64,000 nucleotides of DNA from Rickettsia endosymbiont of Culicoides impunctatus (GTDB lineage: Bacteria > Pseudomonadota > Alphaproteobacteria > Rickettsiales > Rickettsiaceae). Shown here in pieces: positions 57,282-64,000 of the stretch (the first letter of the stretch is position 1; each line of letters begins with the position of its first letter). The notes below the pieces were generated by a model. It was given only the letters and a program-made list of their open reading frames with translations, ran no database searches and was not told the origin of the DNA. The DNA is taken from the NCBI GenBank assembly GCA_020410785.1, contig CP084573.1, positions 620,001 through 684,000 of the forward strand, given 5' to 3'. The position numbers and the translations under genes were made by a program.

Positions 57282-57844
57282 TTTAATTTTTGTATTAGTT
57301 GAGTTATTTGTTTATCTAAATCTACTATATTAACATCAGTATTAATAACAAAATCTGCTTTTGCTATTTTAATTTGTTGTGACAATTGAATTTGGGCTAT
57401 TTTATTGTAAGTTGTCAAACTAAACCCTTCTCTAGACATTGCACGTTTTAACCTAGATTCTTCTGAGCAGAATGTTGTAACATAAAAATCAAAATATTTA
57501 TCAAATCCAGCTTCAAAAAGTAATGGAATCTCAGCAAATATAATTTCTGAATCATTATTTTGCCGTTTAAAAAGAGACAAACTTTCCACTACAAATGGAT
57601 GAATAAAATTTTGCAATTTGCTTCTTGATAAATCATTAGCATAGATTAGCTCTGCAATTTTTCTTTTATCAAAAATTTTTAGATCAGGCAGTAAGTTAAG
57701 AATTATATTTTGTATTGACAGCTCTTTGTAGAGATTCTTAATATATTCGTCAGCAGAAAAAGTCATAAATCCTAAATCAGCTAAATAATTTAAGACAAAA
57801 GTTTTTCCTGAAGCATAACTACCAGTAATTCCCACACAGATCAT
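57269..57844 (-). CDS. coaE: Dephospho-CoA kinase
   Basis: 191 residues; last step of coenzyme A synthesis. P-loop [20 protein letters not shown] at 5-15, [31 protein letters not shown] and [12 protein letters not shown] are family motifs. Normal length. It lies 13 bases after lpxI and overlaps dnaQ. Confidence 0.95.
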   Translation of the reverse strand: MICVGITGSYASGKTFVLNYLADLGFMTFSADEYIKNLYKELSIQNIILNLLPDLKIFDKRKIAELIYANDLSRSKLQNFIHPFVVESLSLFKRQNNDSEIIFAEIPLLFEAGFDKYFDFYVTTFCSEESRLKRAMSREGFSLTTYNKIAQIQLSQQIKIAKADFVINTDVNIVDLDKQITQLIQKLKCRN

Positions 57845-57857
57845 TCTAATAAATATT

Positions 57858-58880
57858 TTATTTTTCTATAATAAAAAGCCTACATTTATTAGCTAGCTCG
57901 ATAGTTCTTTCTAGCTCAATAACCATCACTTTTTCTTTCTGTATTGCTACCCCTTTATAACCATAATTAGCTAAATTCTTTATTGTTTCTGGTCCTATTG
58001 TAGGTATATCAATTCTAGTATCTTGTCCCTTCTTCATCATTTTAATAAGTACCCCCCCTGTAGAATTCTTACGTAAATATGAACATCTTTTTATTAGATT
58101 ATCTGTACCCTCCGCTGCTTCAATACCTATAATATATCCATTATCAACAATTACTGATTGTCCTACATCAAGATGTCCTATACTATCCAATAGCTTCATT
58201 CCTAACTCAATATCTGTATTATCTGTTGCTGATGGAACAATTATGGTCATAACATCCTTCTTTGCACTCAATATTTCATAACTAGACACTACTTGAAATC
58301 CCTTCTCTTCTAGAAAATCTGTTACTACACTAAGAAGTTTATCATCTCCTAAAAATTTTTGTTTCAATATGCGAGCAAGTAGCCTTGATCCCATTAAATC
58401 TACTTTAATTGATCTCAAATTAGGACGCTTTACACCACCAGCAAGAATTATATTTTTTACATCATACTTACGAAAATATTCAATTATTGGTCTAACCATA
58501 CCGATTTTAAAAAATTGGTGGGTAAGATTCTTATACAATATCGGATCCGCTTCTCCTTCTAAGGCTGCGATATAACATTGTCCTCCTTGTTTAATAAAAC
58601 TCTCAGCCAGTGAGATTGGCAATGAACCATTTCCTGCTATAATTCCAACTATACTCACAGGGTTAGAAAAATTAGAATGTAAAGCTAGGGGCAAATTTTG
58701 GTCAAGTACATTTTTTATAGTTAGAGGATTTGTAGGATGAGAACGAAAAACAAGGAGGAAGCAAGCATATCGTACTCTTTGTATGTGAGTACGTAAATAC
58801 CACCAAATTTTGTGAAGCCAATTCTTGAAAGTAGAAGAGTATATTTGTAACATTTTAACTGTTTGCCCTATCTTGATCAA
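57858..58880 (-). CDS. lpxI: UDP-2,3-diacylglucosamine diphosphatase LpxI with repeat-derived N-terminus
   Basis: 340 codons against the usual 270-280. LpxI hydrolyses UDP-2,3-diacylglucosamine to lipid X in lipid A synthesis. The family core starts at VSIVGIIAGNGSLPISLAES (residue about 75) and has YIAALEGEADPILYKNLTHQ, NIILAGGVKRPNLRSIKVDL, TDNTDIELGMKLLDSIGHLD and the RIDIPTIGPETIKNLANYGY end. Residues about 11-50 are the translation of a palindromic repeat also present at 48716. The start at 58880 overlaps the lpxA end by 26 bases; a GTG at the core (V of VSIVG) is an alternative start that would exclude the repeat. Confidence 0.9.
   Translation of the reverse strand: MIKIGQTVKMLQIYSSTFKNWLHKIWWYLRTHIQRVRYACFLLVFRSHPTNPLTIKNVLDQNLPLALHSNFSNPVSIVGIIAGNGSLPISLAESFIKQGGQCYIAALEGEADPILYKNLTHQFFKIGMVRPIIEYFRKYDVKNIILAGGVKRPNLRSIKVDLMGSRLLARILKQKFLGDDKLLSVVTDFLEEKGFQVVSSYEILSAKKDVMTIIVPSATDNTDIELGMKLLDSIGHLDVGQSVIVDNGYIIGIEAAEGTDNLIKRCSYLRKNSTGGVLIKMMKKGQDTRIDIPTIGPETIKNLANYGYKGVAIQKEKVMVIELERTIELANKCRLFIIEK
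58736..58853. repeat. Rickettsial palindromic element-like repeat inside lpxI
   Basis: Aligns over about 100 bases with 48716-48862 (for example GAGTACG...AATACC and AGCCAATTCTT, GAGTATA). It lies between the lpxA stop and the LpxI core, is a multiple of three in effect and keeps the reading frame open. Confidence 0.75.
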
Positions 58881-59676
58881 CTTGTCTTGGCTGACAAAAT
58901 ACTCTGGTACTATCCTGTTTTACAAAGGAAATAATTTGTTCTACAATAGAATTGCCTTTATATCGTTTTAAAACTTTCTCAATCCTATCAGTAAAAATAC
59001 CTTCGCTAATAAAAAGCTCATCTACAGCTTTTATAGTATCAAGTGTTTCCTGACTATCAAAGCCACGTCTTTTCATCCCAACTAAGTTTACACCTTCAAG
59101 AACTGCCCTTTCACTTGTAGCTAATCCAAATGGAATCAAATCTCTTACCACTGCAGACCCACCACCTATCATCGCATGTTGCCCTATACGTACGAACTGC
59201 TGAACAGCAGAAAGCCCTCCTATAATAGCATAATCACCAACTTTAACGTGACCAGCTAGGCTAGCATAATTTGCAAAAATTACATTATTTCCTACAGTAC
59301 AATCATGGGCTATATGTACTCCAACCATAAATAAACCATTATTACCTACAGAAGTAACCATACCACCACCTTTACTACCAGCTTGAATAGTTACATATTC
59401 TCTAATAGTATTATTACTACCTATGATAACCTCTGATTTTTCTCCCTCATACTTAACTATTTGAGGAGACTGACCAATAGAAGCAAATGGATATATAACT
59501 GTATTAGCACCAATTTTTGTTTTCCCCTCTATAACTACATGTGATTTTAGCTCAATATTATCTGCTAAAACCACCTCTGGTCCAATAGTACAAAAAGGAC
59601 CTATTCTGACATTTTTACCAATTGAAGCCCTTGGATCTACTATGGCAGTTGCATGTATAGCTGGTAAAATCATCAT
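58855..59676 (-). CDS. lpxA: UDP-N-acetylglucosamine acyltransferase
   Basis: 273 residues; first acylation of lipid A synthesis. Left-handed beta-helix of hexapeptide repeats (IGKNVRIGPFCTIG and others), the catalytic His at 124 in GVHIAHDCTVGNNVIFANYA, GGLSAVQQFVRIGQHAMIGG, and GVNLVGMKRRGFDSQ near the C-terminal helical domain. The stop/start of fabZ and lpxA overlap by one base. Normal length. Confidence 0.97.
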   Translation of the reverse strand: MMILPAIHATAIVDPRASIGKNVRIGPFCTIGPEVVLADNIELKSHVVIEGKTKIGANTVIYPFASIGQSPQIVKYEGEKSEVIIGSNNTIREYVTIQAGSKGGGMVTSVGNNGLFMVGVHIAHDCTVGNNVIFANYASLAGHVKVGDYAIIGGLSAVQQFVRIGQHAMIGGGSAVVRDLIPFGLATSERAVLEGVNLVGMKRRGFDSQETLDTIKAVDELFISEGIFTDRIEKVLKRYKGNSIVEQIISFVKQDSTRVFCQPRQVDQDRANS

Positions 59677-60113
59677 TAATTCCTATTTTTAAACATTGCA
59701 GTAAATTTGCTCTCTGCAACTATCTGATCATCAACTTTAGCATTACTTGAAAATTTCCAAACAGAACCTCTATTTTGTTCTATTTTAGCATAAATATGTA
59801 ATGTATCGCCTGGTTCAACAATTTTACGAAATTTTGCCTCTTCAATAGACATAAAGAATATCTCCTTATCTTTTGTAAAATCCATTGATTTTGCTACTAA
59901 AATAGCAGAAAGCTGAGCCATAGCCTCAACAATTAACACACCGGGCATTACTGGTCTTGTTGGAAAATGACCAGTAAATTGTGGTTCATTAAAAGTAACA
60001 TTTTTGATACCAACAATTGATTCATTAAGCTTAAATTCTAACACCTTATCTATTAATAAAAATGGATAGCGATGAGGCAACATTTCCATTATTTCTATAA
60101 TATTAATTTTCAT
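59676..60113 (-). CDS. fabZ: 3-hydroxyacyl-ACP dehydratase FabZ
   Basis: 145 residues of the hot-dog fold. [14 protein letters not shown], then [19 protein letters not shown] with catalytic His49 and Glu63. It dehydrates hydroxyacyl-ACP in fatty acid synthesis and competes with LpxA/LpxD for their substrate, hence the usual operon. It overlaps lpxD by 11 bases and touches lpxA. Confidence 0.97.
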   Translation of the reverse strand: MKINIIEIMEMLPHRYPFLLIDKVLEFKLNESIVGIKNVTFNEPQFTGHFPTRPVMPGVLIVEAMAQLSAILVAKSMDFTKDKEIFFMSIEEAKFRKIVEPGDTLHIYAKIEQNRGSVWKFSSNAKVDDQIVAESKFTAMFKNRN

Positions 60114-61131
60114 CTATATTCCGTTTCTTTATAAGCTGTTTTATAATTATTGATTGTCTATGCCAGTCCCTAATCGGTACGGCAGGAAACCCACTAACTG
60201 TTACTCCTGGTTCAACATCTTTTATCACCCCAGCTTTTGCTGCTACTTGAACTTTATCACCTAGTACTATATGTCCGGCTAGTCCTGCTTGCCCTCCAAG
60301 AGCACAATATGCTCCTATTGTAGTACTACCTGATATACCGACCTGTGCGACAATAATCGACCCCCTTCCTATTATAGCATTATGTCCTATCTGCACTAAG
60401 TTATCTATTCTACATAAATCTTCTATTACTGTATCATTCATTGATCCTCTATCAATAGTAGTATTACTACCTATTTCAACATTATTACCTATTTTAACTA
60501 TACCAGTATGGAAAATTTTCTTGTGAACCCCTTTATCTGTTGCAAAACCGAAACCATCTTGTCCAATTCTTGCTCCAGATAATATTACCACATCATCACC
60601 TATTATGCTGTAACTTATTGAAACATTTGAGTATATTAATGCTCTATTACCTATTACCACTCCATAATCTATACTCGTCCCAGATTCTATAACGCAATTA
60701 TCACCTATTACAACATGATCTTCAATAACAACATTATGTCCTATATAACAATTATTTCCTATAATGGCAGAATCCGAAATATAGGCAGATTGCATAATTT
60801 TGTTAGGATAAGTCTTTGCTTTACTATAGAACAAATCCACTAATTTTGCATAAAAGAAATACGGATTCTTTACTTTTAATAAAACTGTTCGATTATTAGA
60901 TTCTTGTGAAAAATTCTCCGGAACTATGCAACATGAAGCTTTAGTGTTTTGGAATTGAGCAATATATTTGCTATTACTTAAAAAACTTATATCACCAACA
61001 TCAGCCTCTTCTAACGACTTAATATCATGGATTAGCAAGTCACTGGAGTATAATATTTCAGCGTCTATTAACTTTATAATTTCCGATAATTTATAAGAGG
61101 TAGATTTCTTATAAAAACGTGGATTTATCAT
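60103..61131 (-). CDS. lpxD: UDP-3-O-acylglucosamine N-acyltransferase
   Basis: 342 residues; second acylation in lipid A synthesis. N-terminal uridine-binding domain ([20 protein letters not shown]), a long hexapeptide beta-helix, [20 protein letters not shown] with the catalytic His, and [20 protein letters not shown]. Normal length. First gene of lpxD-fabZ-lpxA-lpxI-coaE-dnaQ, whose tight spacing suggests one operon. About 250 bases upstream are free of genes before tRNA-Ser. Confidence 0.97.
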   Translation of the reverse strand: MINPRFYKKSTSYKLSEIIKLIDAEILYSSDLLIHDIKSLEEADVGDISFLSNSKYIAQFQNTKASCCIVPENFSQESNNRTVLLKVKNPYFFYAKLVDLFYSKAKTYPNKIMQSAYISDSAIIGNNCYIGHNVVIEDHVVIGDNCVIESGTSIDYGVVIGNRALIYSNVSISYSIIGDDVVILSGARIGQDGFGFATDKGVHKKIFHTGIVKIGNNVEIGSNTTIDRGSMNDTVIEDLCRIDNLVQIGHNAIIGRGSIIVAQVGISGSTTIGAYCALGGQAGLAGHIVLGDKVQVAAKAGVIKDVEPGVTVSGFPAVPIRDWHRQSIIIKQLIKKRNIDEN

Positions 61132-61377
61132 AGTTACTTCTTTTTACAAAATGATGGGAATAGTATTATAAATGCATGATGGGGGCAGTATAAACGTCAG
61201 TTAAAAAATATTCAAGTTTTCTTACAATAATTTATATTGTCTAATAGCAAAATCGTTAACTGATTAAATTAGAATGTTGATATTTCTTTGCAGGAAGTCT
61301 AATTTAACTTATCTCGAATTATATTATACAAATATTTATACTTGAACTTATTCAGTTTATCTGATATGTATTACCTT

Positions 61378-61467
61378 GGATAGGTGTCCGAGTGGTTTAA
61401 GGATCTAGTCTTGAAAACTAGCGTGCGGGCAACCGTACCGTGGGTTCGAATCCCACCCTATCCGCCA
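61378..61467 (+). tRNA. tRNA-Ser (anticodon TGA)
   Basis: GGATAGGTGTCCGAGTGGTT, anticodon arm CTAGTCTTGAAAACTAG with TGA, long variable arm (GCGGGCAACCGTACC region), T arm GTGGGTTCGAATCCCAC, discriminator G and encoded CCA. Immediately beyond the CCA is the same YTTCYGTACRAGTTG motif as beyond tRNA-Glu. Confidence 0.95.
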
Positions 61468-61642
61468 CTTCCGTACGAGTTGTCGTTTTTTCAAAAATAT
61501 CGAACGGGAAACGTAGAGAGGTCTCAAGTTTTTTGCCATTCAGTTCAAGGGTCTGAAATACGAATTTTATCATTTTGCGTTTTTGGGGTATTTCAGAACC
61601 CTGAAAAGTTTTATACGCTTCAGAGGCTAGAGTCATCAGCAT
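61468..61642 (-). pseudogene. Serine-recombinase C-terminal remnant at tRNA-Ser
   Basis: Minus-strand frame TLASEAYKTFQGSEIPQKRK, MIKFVFQTLELNGKKLETSL and RFPFDIFEKTTTR runs straight into the tRNA 3' end. It matches the C-terminal end of large serine recombinases and resembles the remnants at 51805 and 61828. Upstream domains are gone. Confidence 0.6.
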
Positions 61643-61827
61643 TGTATCTGCCAGTAAATTTAAGAAATTACATCAATCTGATACTGTAGTGCCACTTCTT
61701 TACCACAAAAAGCCATTAAATTGATCCACCATTAATTTAGAGTATAAATTAGTAGAGAAAATTCAAAACAAACAAAACCTTTAAAATTAGTATAGTATTT
61801 TGTAATAAAAATGTGAGACGGTTTACG

Positions 61828-62238
61828 TTATACATAATTGCTATTGGGTAAAAGTGATAGGGATGAAAAACATTGAACGGTAGCCATTTTTAACTCTGTC
61901 AAGGTTCGGAAATCAGACACTAGGGTGTACCATTCTTCGATTTTGGTACATTTTACGAACATATCAAACGGTGGACGTAGCTTAAAGTCTAGCTTCCCGC
62001 CTTTTATTTCCAGGTTAGCAAATACTAAATTTATCAATTTACGTTTTCCTTCGGCAGTGGAACCTTTGAAGGCTTCTGCTGCTCCGGAAGGCAGTTCTAT
62101 TAAGTTGATCAGGCATTATGAAAATTTATCATCGGCATTGTCGTGACTTGCTATTTCTCTGGCAATATCTTCACGTTTTTCTTCATGTTCTGCTTTTGTA
62201 ATATTGCCATCCAAAAATAAATCTGTTAGCCTATCCAT
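61828..62238 (-). pseudogene. Second serine-recombinase C-terminal remnant near tRNA-Ser
   Basis: From an ATG at 62238 with AGGAG four bases upstream: MDRLTDLFLDGNITKAEHEE, KREDIAREIASHDNADDKFS, an in-frame TAA, then LIELPSGAAEAFKGSTAEGK and RKLINLVFANLEIKGGKLDF. It aligns part by part with the tRNA-Glu remnant (FLADGTLTREE ... ETFKGSTIAEKK). A decayed recombinase end, probably from another, older element in the same site. Confidence 0.6.
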
Positions 62239-62288
62239 ACGCTCCTATGAAAACCTTGGGCAATTTTTGCTAAGCTTTTAATATATGA

Positions 62289-62424
62289 GATTACTTCACC
62301 AAGGATAAAGCAATATGAATTCTGTAAATTAATGTTGCTTTATCATTCCACTTGGCTATCATTTCTTCAGTAATTTTAGTTGTCGCCCACCTTCTACCAC
62401 TTACATTAATTGGCAATTTGCGTT
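62289..62424 (-). pseudogene. Unidentified protein fragment
   Basis: Open minus-strand segment reading RKLPINVSGRRWATTKITEE then MIAKWNDKATLIYRIHIALS to a TAA. It has protein-like composition but no start; perhaps an older piece of the recombinase region. Low confidence. Confidence 0.3.
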
Positions 62425-62431
62425 AAATAAT

Positions 62432-64000
62432 ATGACAATACGTTTTCCACTTGAAGCTCACACTAGAAACAAAATTAATACAAGACTACAAAATCTTGGC
62501 TGGATATTAGATCAAAATAATCCGCTATGTAATGTCTTTCAAGAACAGGCAAAAACTGAAATGCAGAATACTAGGCTAATGGGAAATAAGCCTGATTATA
62601 TCTTGTATGAATCTGGAACAGATATACCAATTGCAGTTATTGAAGCAAAAAAACCGGGAGAATATTTGGATAAAGGTATGAATCAAGCTATAGAGAAATA
62701 TGCTAAACCTTTACAGATTCCTTTAGTTTTTGTCTTTAACGAGACTTTCGTTCTTGCAAGACATACACTACAGAGTAGACCTTTAAAGATTGATGGAGAA
62801 GAATTACAGGATTTTGTGGATCAATTTACTTCATTACGATTTATAAATGAAGGAGCAGAAATTCTATCAACACCAAAAGGGATAAATTTTACTCGCGATG
62901 AGTTAATGGATACTTTTAAATCAGTAAACAATTTATTGAGAAAAGAGGGGCTAAGAGATGGTTACGAAAGATTTTCAGCTTTTTCGGAAATCCTTTTTCT
63001 AAAATTGATAGATGAATATGAAACCCTTACTGACCATGTTAAAGGAATAAGAAGACTGGAAGATCGGTTTTTATGGAAAAATTTTATTAACAAATATTAC
63101 AATGATAATCAGGCTTTATTAGATTTTATTTCAGATTCAGTGTGGAAGAAATTACGTGAGCTATATGGTAGTATTTTCATCTCCCCCTTTACCATTAAAA
63201 AAGCTACAACATTGAGATATATTATAGATTTGATTGATCCAATTAATTTAACATCTACAGATACAGATATTAAGGGAGATGCTTTTGAATATTTCCTAAA
63301 AACTGTCACAAATGGCAATAAAGACTTAGGCGAATATTTTACCCCAAGACACATTGTACGTAGCATGGTCAATATAATAAAACCACAATATGGCGAAACA
63401 ATTTACGATCCATTTTGTGGGACTGGTGGCTTTTTGTTGGAATCTTTTAAATATTTATCATCTCGGGCAGATACAACAAATAATGAAATACTTGAATGGA
63501 TTAGAAAGAAGGCATTACATGGAAGAGAGTTAACTTCAACAACAAGGGTAGCCAAAATGAATATGATTCTATTTGGCGATGGACATAGCAACATAGAGCA
63601 AATGGATAGTCTCGAAAAGCCAGTAAAGGAAAAATATAATATTGTATTATCTAATATTCCTTACTCACAGGAAACAGAATATGGTTCGTTTTACTCAATA
63701 CCAACAAAGAATGCCGATGCCATTTGCATGCAACATATTTATGAGTCTCTAAAACCAAATGGCAGAGCAGCTGTAGTGGTACCAGAAAGTTTTTTGTATG
63801 AAGATGGGGCAATAGGTAAAACTCGTGAAATGATTGCCAAAAACACCCAAAAATTTTCTGTCATTTCACTACCAAGGGGTGTTTTTATGCCATACACGCC
63901 AACTAAAACAAATATTATATATTTTCAAAAAGGTGGACAATTTAAAAAAGCATATTTTTTTATTGTCAATAATGATGGTTTTGAGTTAAATACTGGACGT
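62432..64000 (+). CDS. Restriction-modification protein: nuclease-type N-terminus fused to N6-adenine methylase (partial)
   Basis: 523 codons from ATG at 62432, still open at the window end. The N-terminus resembles the type I HsdR_N nuclease fold: NKPDYILYESGTDIPIAVIE-AKK puts PD at 54-55 and ExK at 71-73. A helical linker like HsdM follows (FSAFSEILFLKLIDEYETLT). The methylase has DLGEYFTPRHIVRSMVNIIK, motif I YDPFCGTGGFLL near 325 and motif IV NIPY (usual NPPY/NPPF) near 408. A target-recognition part would lie beyond the window. It methylates, and perhaps cuts, DNA as a defence enzyme. It lies in the region integrated beside tRNA-Ser. Confidence 0.85.
   Translation, partial: MTIRFPLEAHTRNKINTRLQNLGWILDQNNPLCNVFQEQAKTEMQNTRLMGNKPDYILYESGTDIPIAVIEAKKPGEYLDKGMNQAIEKYAKPLQIPLVFVFNETFVLARHTLQSRPLKIDGEELQDFVDQFTSLRFINEGAEILSTPKGINFTRDELMDTFKSVNNLLRKEGLRDGYERFSAFSEILFLKLIDEYETLTDHVKGIRRLEDRFLWKNFINKYYNDNQALLDFISDSVWKKLRELYGSIFISPFTIKKATTLRYIIDLIDPINLTSTDTDIKGDAFEYFLKTVTNGNKDLGEYFTPRHIVRSMVNIIKPQYGETIYDPFCGTGGFLLESFKYLSSRADTTNNEILEWIRKKALHGRELTSTTRVAKMNMILFGDGHSNIEQMDSLEKPVKEKYNIVLSNIPYSQETEYGSFYSIPTKNADAICMQHIYESLKPNGRAAVVVPESFLYEDGAIGKTREMIAKNTQKFSVISLPRGVFMPYTPTKTNIIYFQKGGQFKKAYFFIVNNDGFELNTGR

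Overview
The window looks like a Rickettsiaceae chromosome, from Rickettsia or a close sister lineage such as Tisiphia or Megaira. It is AT-rich. Housekeeping blocks have rickettsial or alphaproteobacterial order (lpxD-fabZ-lpxA-lpxI-coaE-dnaQ; rpmF-fabH-ihfA-MerR beside bamE). A repeat resembling a Rickettsia palindromic element is read in frame inside lpxI. Ankyrin-repeat proteins, Rpn-type nucleases and many mobile elements fit an intracellular symbiont with an actively decaying accessory genome. Species cannot be named from sequence alone.

Layout. 1-11 kb: accessory module with a truncated copy and a longer copy of a plasmid-type DnaA_N-like replication protein, an IS481-type element, an Rpn-type nuclease, a decayed podovirus-like packaging block (terminase small and large subunits, coiled-coil virion protein, portal, small Bbp19-like protein), and an IS5-type element that splits the longer replication gene exactly in frame. 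The module abuts tRNA-Val. 11-21 kb: dispersed palindromic repeats, an XRE regulator, holB, a secreted protein, a T4-type lysozyme, dnaK and an IS256 element. 21.4-36.6 kb: the most unusual part, a 2,876-residue protein with an alpha-helical N-terminal half and a SecA-like ATPase core, followed by toxin-like C-terminal cassettes and immunity-like genes, then a coiled-coil/ankyrin protein and a large ankyrin protein. 37-44 kb: an AAA-ATPase/nuclease protein and a large repeat-bearing gene (866 codons when rebuilt) broken by a stop codon and an IS630 element. 44-51.6 kb: nuoM, gatA, gatC, frr, pyrH, MerR, ihfA, fabH, rpmF, bamE. 51.6-56.5 kb: tRNA-Glu with a serine-recombinase remnant, a Tn3-family transposon and a truncated MFS transporter. 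56.6-61.1 kb: lipid A and coenzyme A genes. 61.4-64 kb: tRNA-Ser followed by recombinase remnants and a nuclease-methylase restriction gene running off the window.

How it fits together. Core genes serve lipid A synthesis, fatty acid initiation, translation (Glu/Asp-tRNA amidation, ribosome recycling), respiration and replication. The accessory DNA was built by integration beside tRNA genes, transposition and toxin-cassette exchange. Several reconstructions are supported by exact arithmetic: removing an IS and one copy of its target duplication restores an uninterrupted frame (600 residues for the replication protein), or a frame broken only by one stop codon (the 40.3-43.8 kb gene).
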